Source: Ruminococcus sp.
Lineage (GTDB): Bacteria; Bacillota; Clostridia; Oscillospirales; Ruminococcaceae
NCBI GenBank assembly: GCA_031262495.1
Contig: JAISHV010000054.1
Location: 1-38,157, forward strand
Direction: 5' to 3'
DNA length: 38,157 bases
Every line of letters begins with the position of its first letter. Position 1 is the stretch's first letter. Of this stretch, positions 8,918 through 17,364 are shown one piece after another. The notes under the pieces were generated by a model that had not been told where the DNA came from, did no database searches, and saw only the letters and a list, made by a program, of their open reading frames with translations. Position numbers and translations under genes: made by a program.

Positions 8918-10175
8918 AAATCTGTATTCTGTATTCTGTAATTTGTTTCGGAAGACATAACGACCCCCCGATTATGACAACGCCTGAATCTCCCGCCATA
9001 TTTACGGCTGTACTGAATGCGGTTGTTATTGAAGCGGTTACGGCGTTTTCAAAAAGCGCAGCTAAGTGTTCGGCTTTTACCGTGCCCGGGACGAAACCGT
9101 CTACACATACGGCGCGGTCTATATATCGCGTGATTTCAGATAAAGCGTTATACCAGTCCTTATCCTCACGCATACCCACAATCATTATTTTCGGGGTTTT
9201 GGGGATTTCTCTTATGAAACTTGCTAATTTTTTCATTCCGTCGGGATTATGTGCGCCGTCAATGATAATCATCGGGCTTTGCATTTTCACAACCTGACAG
9301 CGTGACGGCAAATATGCCGCTTCTATCCCCTCAAAAACTGTGCTGTATGTAATTTTTTTAAGTCCGCTTTTTTTCAGTATTTCAAGCGTTTCAATTGCCG
9401 TTACTGCATTTTGAATCTGATGTCTGCCGCACATTCTCAATTGATACGGCATTCCCTTATACATGAATTCATTTTTCGCCGGAAAAATGCTCTTGATATT
9501 TATTTTTCTTACTTCGGGTTCGATTACGTCCGCTTTCATTTTTGCGGCAGTTCGCATTATAACCGTAAAGACTTCGTCCGCTTGATTCGGTGAAATTACA
9601 ACAGGTGTTCGCGGTTTAATTATACCCGCTTTTTGTTCGGCAATTTGTGTGAGCGTTTCGCCCAAAATTGCCGTATGGTCCATAGAAACTGATGTTATAA
9701 CCGAAACAGCCGTAGTTTCAATAATATTAGTACAGTCAAGCAGTCCCCCAATCCCTGTCTCAAGTACCACAATATCACAGCGGCTGTAATAAAACCACAA
9801 AAACGCTATCGCCGTCGTCAGTTCAAACTGCGAAAAACGCCGTTTTGAGCGGTCAAACACGGGCTTTAGCCTCGATACAATCTCCGATAAAGCGTAATTC
9901 GGGATAACAGCACCGTCAATCTTCATTCTGTCATTATAGACATGAATAAAGGGCGACGTAAATTCCCCCGTGCGATAACCCGAAAGCGTCAGCGTTTCGG
10001 CTATCATTCGAGTTACAGAGCCTTTTCCGTTCGTGCCCGCTACGTGAACAAAGGGCAAAGTGTCCTGAGGGTCGCCTAAATCATGCATAATCTCACGGAA
10101 ACGGTCAAGATTCAAAACAGCTTCGCCAGATTTCCCGAAACTGTTTATATAACGCATAGCTTCAAAATAGTTCAT
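8913..10175 (-). CDS. folC: Folylpolyglutamate synthase / dihydrofolate synthase FolC
   Basis: A Mur-ligase-family ATP-dependent enzyme of 420 residues that adds glutamate to dihydropteroate and to folates. The P-loop AGTNGKGS lies at 46-53. Family motifs TSPFIHVYNDRM, ETGIGGLLDCTNI, SMDHTAILG and IDGAHNPDG are all present. The C-terminus is unusual: the last codons (about TEYRIQIL) are read from a CAGAATA tandem array, and the TAG stop is part of the GTAG head of a REP-like hairpin. The native end has therefore probably been replaced or extended by repeats without harming the core. It is followed by pflA after a repeat-filled gap of 176 nt. Confidence 0.95.
   Translation of the reverse strand: MNYFEAMRYINSFGKSGEAVLNLDRFREIMHDLGDPQDTLPFVHVAGTNGKGSVTRMIAETLTLSGYRTGEFTSPFIHVYNDRMKIDGAVIPNYALSEIVSRLKPVFDRSKRRFSQFELTTAIAFLWFYYSRCDIVVLETGIGGLLDCTNIIETTAVSVITSVSMDHTAILGETLTQIAEQKAGIIKPRTPVVISPNQADEVFTVIMRTAAKMKADVIEPEVRKINIKSIFPAKNEFMYKGMPYQLRMCGRHQIQNAVTAIETLEILKKSGLKKITYSTVFEGIEAAYLPSRCQVVKMQSPMIIIDGAHNPDGMKKLASFIREIPKTPKIMIVGMREDKDWYNALSEITRYIDRAVCVDGFVPGTVKAEHLAALFENAVTASITTAFSTAVNMAGDSGVVIIGGSLCLPKQITEYRIQIL
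8918..8942 (-). repeat. CAGAATA tandem array inside the folC 3' end
   Basis: On minus, ACAGAATACAGAATACAGA is repeated just before the folC stop and encodes the last residues. It belongs to the CAGA array family also found at 10247, 18583, 27712, 32348 and 37883. Confidence 0.6.
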
Positions 10176-10214
10176 TTTTTTAAAATTCGCATGGCGGGCG
10201 GATGTGGTAGTGTT

Positions 10215-10243
10215 GGCGGGGCGATGTGGACATCGCCCCCTAC
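10215..10243 (-). repeat. Single REP-like hairpin unit
   Basis: Read on minus: GTAG, then stem GGGGCGATGT, loop CC, ACATCGCCCC. This is the same architecture as the paired units, but the stem sequence is different and pairing is kept. It is followed on plus by a CAGA array at 10247-10268. Confidence 0.65.
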
Positions 10244-10246
10244 GGA

Positions 10247-10268
10247 ACAGAGGACAGAAGACAGATTA
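10247..10268 (+). repeat. Short CAGA-type array
   Basis: ACAGAGGACAGAAGACAGAT ends in CAGATTATGAA. The same ending (CAGATTATGAA) closes the arrays at 32348-32398 and 37883-37945. Confidence 0.5.
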
Positions 10269-10309
10269 TGAATTTTTCGATATAACCTAAAATTCAAATA
10301 TTTCATCTT

Positions 10310-10557
10310 GTATGCCGCTTAAAGTGATTATATTAAACGGATGAGTAAGACTAAATCGTACAGCTTGGCAAGCTGCGAAGGGGGAGAGGGGGTTGGAGGT
10401 GTCGGAGGATAGGGGGAGAGGGGGCGGCGGGGTAATACCGCCTCAGATAGCCGCCCCCTCTCCCCCTGTCCTCTGACAAAGTCATGCAAACGTGACATTC
10501 ACGACATTCATCTGACATTCAAACGGACATTCATCTGACATTCAAACGGACATTCAC
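10310..10557 (+). repeat. Giant-hairpin/ACATTCA element, copy 1
   Basis: Parts in order: a conserved 5' stretch (AAGTGATTATATTAAACGG, then GAGTAAGACTAAA); a small hairpin CAGCTT, loop GGC, AAGCTG (10361-10375); a G-rich linker; a 28-bp stem (10401-10428 with 10450-10477, 21-nt loop) whose only imperfections are two G-U wobbles in plus-strand RNA; then six ACATTCA units at 9-12 bp spacing (10495-10556). Copies 2 and 3 are at 27419-27712 and 38004-38157. It fills the gap upstream of the uridine-kinase-like gene. Confidence 0.8.
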
Positions 10558-10605
10558 AAAAATGTAAAATTTAATATTACAAGATATTACCCAAAAGGAA
10601 AAATC

Positions 10606-11550
10606 ATGAACTTCATTTCCTGTAAAAATATAAATTCCGCTATCACAAAAGACCCGGAAAGCTTTGTTTCGCGCTGTGAAAATATCTATAACAACAAAAT
10701 AATCACCGCCGCCGAACAGATAAGGCTTTTTGCCGATGAACGTCCGCTTGTGCTTATTGCCGGACCGAGCGGATCGGGGAAAACTACTACCGCCGCGAAA
10801 ATCGGCGAAATTTTGCGCGAGCATGAAATGGGCGTTATCAATATTTCAATGGATAACTACTTTTTGCCCTGCGACTGCGATGACGACATTCCTCTTGATG
10901 AACACGGCAATGTGGACTACGAAACACCTTTGCGGGTCGATATTCCTCTATTTTCATCACATCTAAAGAAAATGTTTCGCGGTGAAGAAATTACTCTGCC
11001 TGAATTTGACTTTAAGACACAAATGCGCCATGACGGCGGAACTTATAAACGCAAAAGTTCCGACATAATCATAATCGAGGGGATTCACGCGCTGAATCCT
11101 CTCGTACTCGGCGACTCGGAGGATTTTACATTCGGGGTGTATATGAGCGTTCAGACAGAGATGATTTCTACTGACGGAACAACCTTAAAATCCGGCATGA
11201 TAAGGCTTATGCGCCGCCTGTGCCGCGACAGAATTTACAGAGGGCGAAGTGTTAACGAAATTTGGGCTATGTACAAGACGGTTGCGGCGGGCGAAGAGAA
11301 ATACATAAAACCATTCCGCTCACGTGCGGAAATTGACATTGACACATTTTTACCCTATGAAGCAAGCGTTTATAAAGGCTTATTAATGAATGACCTTTCA
11401 AAAGCGGCAGGTTTTCACGCCGGGAATAAGGATTTTACGGCACTTGTGACAATCCTCAACGAAATTCATACCCTTCCTGATAAATTTGTGCCTGAATTTT
11501 CACTGATACACGAATTTGCTAATTTAAAAGGCGCAAATTTAAAAGGCTGA
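10606..11550 (+). CDS. Uridine kinase / PRK-family nucleoside kinase
   Basis: A P-loop kinase of 314 residues from the uridine kinase/phosphoribulokinase family. Walker A is GPSGSGKTT (53-61). SMDNYFLP, an aspartate-rich stretch with PEFDFKT, and the Walker-B-like IIIIEGIHALNP follow. The arrangement matches clostridial uridine kinases that act in pyrimidine salvage. Longer family members carry an extra N-terminal domain that is missing here, where only about 45 residues precede the kinase core. AAAAGGA lies just upstream of the ATG. The last ten residues are a duplicated ANLKG encoded by a near-perfect 15-bp direct repeat. The substrate is inferred from the family only. Confidence 0.82.
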   Translation: MNFISCKNINSAITKDPESFVSRCENIYNNKIITAAEQIRLFADERPLVLIAGPSGSGKTTTAAKIGEILREHEMGVINISMDNYFLPCDCDDDIPLDEHGNVDYETPLRVDIPLFSSHLKKMFRGEEITLPEFDFKTQMRHDGGTYKRKSSDIIIIEGIHALNPLVLGDSEDFTFGVYMSVQTEMISTDGTTLKSGMIRLMRRLCRDRIYRGRSVNEIWAMYKTVAAGEEKYIKPFRSRAEIDIDTFLPYEASVYKGLLMNDLSKAAGFHAGNKDFTALVTILNEIHTLPDKFVPEFSLIHEFANLKGANLKG

Positions 11551-11609
11551 AAAGGCATTTAAACGTGAAAGTACTTTGTTACTGTTCGCGAAATGAAAAG
11601 GTGTTTAAT

Positions 11610-12701
11610 ATGAAAAAATTTCTATCATTACTGACTGTAATTCTTTGCCTTACTTCATGCGGTGAAATTAAAGACCCTCTGCCCGATCCTGCGGTCAACG
11701 AAATTACAGACATAACTACTACCACTACAACCGCACCGACTGAAACCACAACCGCCGCCGAAACTACTACCGCCGAAACCGAAGCCCCTGTTGTAAGCGA
11801 TGAGGAAATTTCGGCAACGGAAATTCACGCATTAGATATTCACGAAAACGAATCCGACAAACACCTTGAAGACTTTTTAAATGCGCTTTGTGCGAAAGAC
11901 AAAATTACACTCTGTCAGCTCGGCGGCGCGGCTTACGAAGAATACGAAGCCTTTGATTTTATTGACGGTGTGAATGTAGTCGGGTATACCATTGATTCAA
12001 GTGAAATTATGGATTTGGATCAAAACGGCAATTATCAGATGAAATATGTGTTTACTTTGGATATTTCAGAGAGTGACCACGAGTTTTTCCCTGTCGGTGA
12101 AACTTCTTACACCGTCACAACCGATTATGATAAATTTATTTTCGGACCGCTCACCCAAACGGGCGTAGAAGATACTCGTGTGCAATTTTTTGATTATCTT
12201 TTGAATAATGAACTCGGTGACCCTGTGATGAGCGCATATTTTTTTACCGCCGAAATGATTCCGATTTACGGCAGAGATAGTGCTGATTCGTTCAAAGTGC
12301 CGACAAATTCAGACCAAAAAGCGGCGTTCTACAGTGCTTTTGCGCGTTTTATTTCGCATATGCCGCATGAAATGCGCGATATTAGTAACGCCGAATTCCC
12401 CGATGAACAGCGTCCGCGCACTTTAACCGAAGCCGCAAAAAATATTTTGGGGCTTGATATGAACTACACAGCCGACAATGACGAACCTCTGTGGCTCGGC
12501 GCGAATATGCCTGTGGCAACTGTTGTTTCGCACACAGAGTCAGACGAAACCACAGAAGTTGTACTCGATTTTTACGCCGATTCGCTTCTATTGACTAAAG
12601 CCTTTACCGTGAAATACACCCTCGAATTCCCGCCGTTTAAGATAATTTCAATTGAAAATCTCTACGACTCCGGGCTTGCGGTAAGCAGATATACTACGTA
12701 G
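11610..12701 (+). CDS. Secreted lipoprotein with Thr-rich linker, function unknown
   Basis: A 363-residue lipoprotein. The signal peptide ends in the lipobox LTSC with Cys17 as the lipidation site. A low-complexity linker of Thr, Ala and Glu (about residues 30-60) leads to a roughly 290-residue acidic globular domain I do not recognise. The longest frame starts 15 codons earlier, but MKKFLSLLTV is a textbook signal peptide start with an AAAAGG-type binding site 5' of it. It lies 60 nt downstream of the uridine-kinase-like gene on the same strand and ends near a bidirectional terminator. A sequence resembling the CAGA arrays (AGGTTAGAG repeats) directly follows the stop. Confidence 0.8.
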   Translation: MKKFLSLLTVILCLTSCGEIKDPLPDPAVNEITDITTTTTTAPTETTTAAETTTAETEAPVVSDEEISATEIHALDIHENESDKHLEDFLNALCAKDKITLCQLGGAAYEEYEAFDFIDGVNVVGYTIDSSEIMDLDQNGNYQMKYVFTLDISESDHEFFPVGETSYTVTTDYDKFIFGPLTQTGVEDTRVQFFDYLLNNELGDPVMSAYFFTAEMIPIYGRDSADSFKVPTNSDQKAAFYSAFARFISHMPHEMRDISNAEFPDEQRPRTLTEAAKNILGLDMNYTADNDEPLWLGANMPVATVVSHTESDETTEVVLDFYADSLLLTKAFTVKYTLEFPPFKIISIENLYDSGLAVSRYTT

Positions 12702-12735
12702 AGGTTAGAGATAAGAAGTTAGAGGTTAGAAAAAG

Positions 12736-12778
12736 AACGCCCCGCTATCAGCTGCATTTTTGCTGATATCGAGGCGTT
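12736..12778. terminator. Bidirectional terminator between convergent genes
   Basis: A long stem with small bulges (AACGCC/GGCGTT outside, TATCAGC/GCTGATA inside) is flanked by an A-run on the left and a T-run on the right. It serves both the lipoprotein gene (plus) and the GH3 gene (minus). Confidence 0.8.
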
Positions 12779-12782
12779 GTTT

Positions 12783-14882
12783 TTATCCTGTAATTGATTT
12801 TCTGCCTGTTAATTTTTCTGTTCGCTTGTCGGGTTGACCCATGCCGGCGTAGAATGTCGGGGTGCCGTCTTTTATTTTTTCGCCGTTTTCGTTTACAACC
12901 AACAGATTTTTTTCGGGGATTTCAATTGTGATTTTTGTTTCTGTTTTTGATTTTATGAAAATTCGCTTGAAACCTACTAATTTCGGGTTGCGCGGAGCAA
13001 ATTCAGAACTCATTTTGCAGTATATTTGTACTACGTCTTCTGTATCGAAATTCCCATCATTGCTCACTGTAATTTCAGCTTTTATCTCTGAGTTGTTCTC
13101 AGTAAATACTGCTGACTTTACATACGTATCACCATACGTCAAACCATAACCAAACGGGTAAAGCGGTTCAGATTCATAATACTTATATGTTCGGTTTTTC
13201 ATACTGTAGTCGGTGAAATCAGGGAAATTTGCCATTTCCGAATTTTTGTAAAACGTCACAGGGAGTTTTCCCGACGGCGACACTTTGCCGAAAAGTATGT
13301 CAGCAACAGCCTTTCCGCCCTCTGCTCCCGGATACCAACAATCCAAAATCGCGCCCGCTTGTTCCCCTGACTCTTCCAAATCAATCGAACTGCCCGCTAA
13401 CAGGCAAATTACAGTTGGTTTTCCTGTTTCTAACACCGCTTTCATCAATCTGCGCTGACTTTCGGGGAGCAGTAAATCCCGCTTGTCACCCGACGCAGAG
13501 GCGTTACCTTGGTCACCCTCCTCGCCCTCTAATTTCTCATTAAGCCCCACAACTAAAATTACCGCGTCGGATTGTTCAGCAATATTTATAGCTTCTGACA
13601 AACGATCGTTTTCGTATGCTAAAGGTTCGACTTTATTTTCTATTAAATTACAACCCTCAGAGTATAATACGCGTATATCTTTACTCTGTGTAAAGTTCTG
13701 AGTACCCTCAAGAACGGTTGTATAATGCGAAGCCGTACCGTAATAATTCCCCATAAGGCAAGCACGGCTGTCGGCATTAGGTCCGATTACGGCGATTGTT
13801 TTTAAATTTTCGGTTTTGAACGGCAATACGCCGTCATTCTTGAGTAAAACAGTTGACTTGACAGCGGCTGTATAGGAAGCTTCGAGGTGCTTTTCACATT
13901 CGACAACCGTATATGGAATACTCTCAAACTCGGGGTTGTGTTCGCCGTCCGGCATAATACCGAGGAGGTATCGAGTTGTAAAGAGCCGAACAGCCGATGT
14001 ACGGATTTGTTCTTCCGTAACCTTGCCGTGCGTGAATGCCGAATATAGGTAAATATAAGTTACCCCGCAGTTAAGGTCGCAGCCGCAATTACACGCTAAC
14101 GCCGCCGAATCTTCGGGGGATGATGTTATTTTATGGTTCAAATGGAAATCTTGAATAGCCCAGCAGTCGGAAACGAAATGCCCCTTAAAGCCCCACTCAC
14201 CGCGCAGAATATCAATCATCAAAGTCTTACTGCCGCAGCACGGCTCGCCGTTTGTACGGTTATACGCCCCCATTACGGCTTCGACATTCGCTTCGGTAAC
14301 AAGACTCTCAAACGCCGGAAGGTAGGTTTCCGCTAAATCCTTTTTAGTAGCAAGAGCATTAAAACTGTGTCTCATTGATTCGGGACCGGAGTGAACCGCG
14401 AAATGTTTAGCACAGGCGGCGGATTTCATGAAATCGCCGTCGCCTTGAAGTCCGCGCACAAAGGCTTTACCTATTTCAGCCGTCAGAAAAGGGTCTTCGC
14501 CGTAAGTCTCGTGCCCTCTGCCCCAACGGGGATCGCGGAAGATATTGATGTTCGGCGACCAAAAAGTCAACCCCTTATAGATATCGCGGTCGTCATGCTT
14601 TGAATACGCTGAGTACTTAGCGCGCCCCTCTGTCGAAATCATATCTGCAACACTTTTGATAAAATCGGGGTCAAAAGTAGCTCCGAAAGCTATAGCCTGC
14701 GGAAAAACCGTAGCACTACCCGCCCGTGCAACCCCGTGCAGAGCTTCATTCCACCAGTTATATGCGGGCACATTTAAATGCTCGATTTCGGGCGATGCGT
14801 AAGTCAGTTGCGAAACAGCTTCTTCGACAGTCATTTTTGCTACTAAAGCGGAAGCAGATTCTGCTGCTTGTTTGCGTGTCAT
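12783..14882 (-). CDS. Glycoside hydrolase family 3 beta-glycosidase
   Basis: A cytoplasmic GH3 enzyme of 699 residues with no signal peptide. It has the TIM-barrel domain with WGRGHETYGEDP, CAKHFAVHSG, and the nucleophile region FVSDCWAIQD (Asp239 from the ATG). An alpha/beta sandwich domain follows, then a C-terminal fibronectin-III-like domain. The NWWNEALHGVAR and SPNINIFRDPRWGRG motifs resemble GH3 beta-xylosidase/beta-glucosidase subfamilies. It probably cleaves imported oligosaccharides, but the sugar cannot be fixed from sequence. A TTG start six codons upstream is possible, but GAGTGAGG sits 8 nt before the ATG at 14882. Two operator-like palindromes precede it, and no sugar transporter is adjacent. 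Confidence 0.92.
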   Translation of the reverse strand: MTRKQAAESASALVAKMTVEEAVSQLTYASPEIEHLNVPAYNWWNEALHGVARAGSATVFPQAIAFGATFDPDFIKSVADMISTEGRAKYSAYSKHDDRDIYKGLTFWSPNINIFRDPRWGRGHETYGEDPFLTAEIGKAFVRGLQGDGDFMKSAACAKHFAVHSGPESMRHSFNALATKKDLAETYLPAFESLVTEANVEAVMGAYNRTNGEPCCGSKTLMIDILRGEWGFKGHFVSDCWAIQDFHLNHKITSSPEDSAALACNCGCDLNCGVTYIYLYSAFTHGKVTEEQIRTSAVRLFTTRYLLGIMPDGEHNPEFESIPYTVVECEKHLEASYTAAVKSTVLLKNDGVLPFKTENLKTIAVIGPNADSRACLMGNYYGTASHYTTVLEGTQNFTQSKDIRVLYSEGCNLIENKVEPLAYENDRLSEAINIAEQSDAVILVVGLNEKLEGEEGDQGNASASGDKRDLLLPESQRRLMKAVLETGKPTVICLLAGSSIDLEESGEQAGAILDCWYPGAEGGKAVADILFGKVSPSGKLPVTFYKNSEMANFPDFTDYSMKNRTYKYYESEPLYPFGYGLTYGDTYVKSAVFTENNSEIKAEITVSNDGNFDTEDVVQIYCKMSSEFAPRNPKLVGFKRIFIKSKTETKITIEIPEKNLLVVNENGEKIKDGTPTFYAGMGQPDKRTEKLTGRKSITG

Positions 14883-14922
14883 AAATTTTACCTCACTCAA
14901 TTTACTGTATTAATAGAATTAT

Positions 14923-14993
14923 AGATAATTTGTGCAAAATTATCTGTACTCAACACAATTGCGGAAATATTTTGTCATTATGCACATAATTAT
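14923..14993 (-). promoter_or_regulatory. Two operator-like palindromes upstream of the GH3 gene
   Basis: Site 1 (14923-14945) is AGATAATTT, GTGCA, AAATTATCT, a perfect 9-bp inverted repeat. Site 2 (14977-14990) is ATTATG, CA, CATAAT. Both share the pattern ATAATT-TGTGCA-AAT when read on minus, and their centres are about 50 bp apart, on the same face of the helix within error. They lie 40-110 bp upstream of the GH3 start. A dimeric repressor or activator site is inferred; no regulator gene is adjacent. Confidence 0.45.
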
Positions 14994-15021
14994 AGGGAAT
15001 ATTATATAGAAAGAATAAAAA

Positions 15022-16980
15022 TTATTCTGTCATTTCTGAAAGTAATAGCCATTCGTCGGTAATTTCGTTTAGAAGATTCTTAAGTTCATCAATGCGGTTA
15101 CATTTTTCGTGAAGTTTTTCATAGTCAGATATAATTTCAGGTAGTGTAATTTCATTTTCGAGTATAGTTATCTCTGTTTCAACGGTGTCAATTTCAGATT
15201 CCAATTCCTTGATTCTCAGGCGTTTTGCGGCTTCTTTAGCGCGCTGTTCTTTATTTTTATAGGTGGAAATCTTCTTTTCAGCGGCGGCAACATTCGCCTT
15301 TTCGGTTTTGAGAGTATCTATTTGCCGGCGCAGGGCTTCCTGACGTGCTTCTATCGCCTCTTTGTAACTCTCAAACCCGCCTTCTATTACAGTAAAGCCA
15401 TCGGGCGTAATCTCACACACGCGTGTAGCTATTTTATCCAGCAAATACCTGTCGTGTGATACAAAGATAATCGTCCCCGGAAAATCCGCCAGTGCGTCTT
15501 CTAATACCTCTCGAACTGCGATGTCAAGGTGGTTTGTAGGCTCGTCCAGCACTAAGACATTGCCGCGTGTGAGTGTCATTAACGCGAACGACAATTTCGC
15601 TTTTTCGCCGCCGCTTAGGACTTTCACGAGCTTATAGACGTTTTCACCTGTAATTCGCACCGCGCCGAGCAGTGAACGGACTTGAAGGTCTGTCATCGTC
15701 GGATATCTCGAATGAATTTCGTCCATCACCGTCAAATTCGGGTGTAAAGTCGAGTTTTCTTGGTCAAAATATGAAACTTTGGTGTTGCGCGCCCATTCGA
15801 TTACGCCGCGTTTGCATTGGAGTTTTCGCACGAGCATCTTTAGGAATGTGGATTTCCCTGTGCCGTTTTTACCGATTACAGCGATTTTTTCGCCGCGCCG
15901 TACACTCAAATTCACAGAATCCGCAAGAATTTTCGGTGGGTCGCCTACCGAAACGGTTACATTCTTCACCCTTAACACATCAATCGGCGGCTCTGTATCA
16001 TACTCAAATCGAATAATAGAGTCCTTATGATAGAGAATAGGCTTTTCGATCGGAACAATCCGCTCGAGCATTTTCAAGCGGCTTTTCGCCATTGCCGAGG
16101 TTGAAGCGCGGACAATGTTACGGTCAACATAGTCCTTGAGTTCGGCAATTTCCTTTTGCTGTTCCTCATACTCCTTGAGCTGACGGGTTACGGCTTCTTT
16201 TTTCAGCGCGGTAAAACGGGTATAATTCCCCTTATATCGCGTCAGGCGGGCATTTTCTATTTCACAGGTTGATGTGGTGAGCGCATCCAAAAAATACCTG
16301 TCATGGGAAACTATCAGTAATGCGCCTTTGTAACTTTTTAGGAAATTTTCAAGCCATATAACTGTTTCAAAATCTAAATGGTTGGTAGGTTCATCCAAAA
16401 TCAGTAAATTGGGTTTGCTCAACAGTAATTTCGCCAACGCGAGACGAGTTTTTTCGCCGCCTGATAGAGTTGAAACATTACGCCCATAGGTATTTTTCGG
16501 AAAACCCATCCCTTGAAGTACAATATCAATATCAACGTCAATCCGATATCCGCCGTTTACTTCAAAATAATTTGTCTTTTCAGAGAATTCATGAGAAATT
16601 GCGGTAAATTTAGACTCATCTTCATGAATTTCGAGGGAGGCAATCATTCTTTCAAGCTCTGTGAGACGCAGTTTTACGTCCGTCAGAAACTTAAATGCAT
16701 TGTGAGCTTCCTCATAGACCGTTAAATCCCCCGACAACCCGGAATTTTGTTTTAAAATACCTATCCGCGCATTTTTGTTTTGTGAAAAAACAGGGATATT
16801 TGGCTCCGGTTGGTTTTCAAAGGTTTCATCACCGGTAAGAATTTTGAGTAATGTGGATTTACCCGAGCCGTTTATTCCGACAAGTCCGATACGGTCGGTA
16901 TCTTCAATTTGGAGGTCAATATTGTCTAAAACGGTTTTACCGTTATAAATTTTTGAAATATTTTGTATAGTTAGTATCAT
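15022..16980 (-). CDS. ABC-F family ATPase (ribosome-associated)
   Basis: A soluble protein of 652 residues with two ABC domains and no membrane segment. Domain 1 has Walker A GINGSGKS (about 35-42), the signature LSGGEKTRLALAKLL and LDEPTNHLD. A linker of charged helices follows. Domain 2 has GKNGTGKS, LSGGEKAKLSFALM and a second LDEPTNHLD. A basic C-terminal coiled coil (about 535-652) ends the protein. This is the ABC-F layout (Uup/YdiF type), whose members act on the ribosome in translation or antibiotic protection. Which role applies here cannot be told. No clear Shine-Dalgarno precedes the ATG. The gene lies downstream of the rpmF terminator, 139 nt upstream of GH3. Confidence 0.9.
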   Translation of the reverse strand: MILTIQNISKIYNGKTVLDNIDLQIEDTDRIGLVGINGSGKSTLLKILTGDETFENQPEPNIPVFSQNKNARIGILKQNSGLSGDLTVYEEAHNAFKFLTDVKLRLTELERMIASLEIHEDESKFTAISHEFSEKTNYFEVNGGYRIDVDIDIVLQGMGFPKNTYGRNVSTLSGGEKTRLALAKLLLSKPNLLILDEPTNHLDFETVIWLENFLKSYKGALLIVSHDRYFLDALTTSTCEIENARLTRYKGNYTRFTALKKEAVTRQLKEYEEQQKEIAELKDYVDRNIVRASTSAMAKSRLKMLERIVPIEKPILYHKDSIIRFEYDTEPPIDVLRVKNVTVSVGDPPKILADSVNLSVRRGEKIAVIGKNGTGKSTFLKMLVRKLQCKRGVIEWARNTKVSYFDQENSTLHPNLTVMDEIHSRYPTMTDLQVRSLLGAVRITGENVYKLVKVLSGGEKAKLSFALMTLTRGNVLVLDEPTNHLDIAVREVLEDALADFPGTIIFVSHDRYLLDKIATRVCEITPDGFTVIEGGFESYKEAIEARQEALRRQIDTLKTEKANVAAAEKKISTYKNKEQRAKEAAKRLRIKELESEIDTVETEITILENEITLPEIISDYEKLHEKCNRIDELKNLLNEITDEWLLLSEMTE

Positions 16981-17026
16981 TTTTTAGCAATTTTTTTGTA
17001 TTCAAACTAAATCGAAAACGATAAAA

Positions 17027-17046
17027 AGCCGTATAAAAATACGGCT
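17027..17046 (-). terminator. Intrinsic terminator after rpmF
   Basis: On minus: AGCCGTAT, loop TTTT, ATACGGCT, then TTTTTATCG. The stem is perfect over 8 bp and lies about 50 nt after the rpmF stop, separating it from the ABC-F gene. Confidence 0.85.
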
Positions 17047-17094
17047 AAAATCGCGGTAAACAGAAATTAATCCGTAAGGCTCAACCTGTAAAGC

Positions 17095-17277
17095 TTATGC
17101 TTCAAGGTCAATAACTTTAACGCCTTTGTAGAATCCGCAGTTTGTGCATACTTTATGCGACGGAACAAGTGCGCCGCAGTTCGAGCATTTGCTGAGCGCG
17201 GGTAAATCAAGTTTCCATACAGCGGAACGTCTTTTATCTCTTCTCGCTTTGGAGACCTTTCTCTTAGGTACTGCCAT
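17095..17277 (-). CDS. rpmF: 50S ribosomal protein L32
   Basis: A 60-residue ribosomal protein. The N-terminal MAVPKRKVSKARRDKRRS is the family hallmark, and two CxxC pairs (CSNC and CTNC) form the zinc-binding form of L32. GGGAG lies 10 nt upstream of the ATG. It is the second gene of the conserved yceD-rpmF pair, ended by the terminator at 17027-17046. A longer frame overlapping in another register is a shadow. Confidence 0.97.
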   Translation of the reverse strand: MAVPKRKVSKARRDKRRSAVWKLDLPALSKCSNCGALVPSHKVCTNCGFYKGVKVIDLEA

Positions 17278-17364
17278 TGTGAGTCAACTCCCTTCAATTT
17301 AAACTACAAAATGCGAAAGCGGGTAACTTACGCAGGTTTATTTATTTATTTTTTTTCTTTCGTG

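Noticed and set aside
10215-10557. Insertion sequence remnant
   Set aside because: No transposase reading frame or IS-type ends; the region is fully explained by the hairpin, CAGA and ACATTCA repeats.
15022-16980. ABC-F antibiotic resistance protein
   Set aside because: Most ABC-F proteins of this Uup/YdiF form are housekeeping; nothing in the sequence or neighbourhood marks resistance.
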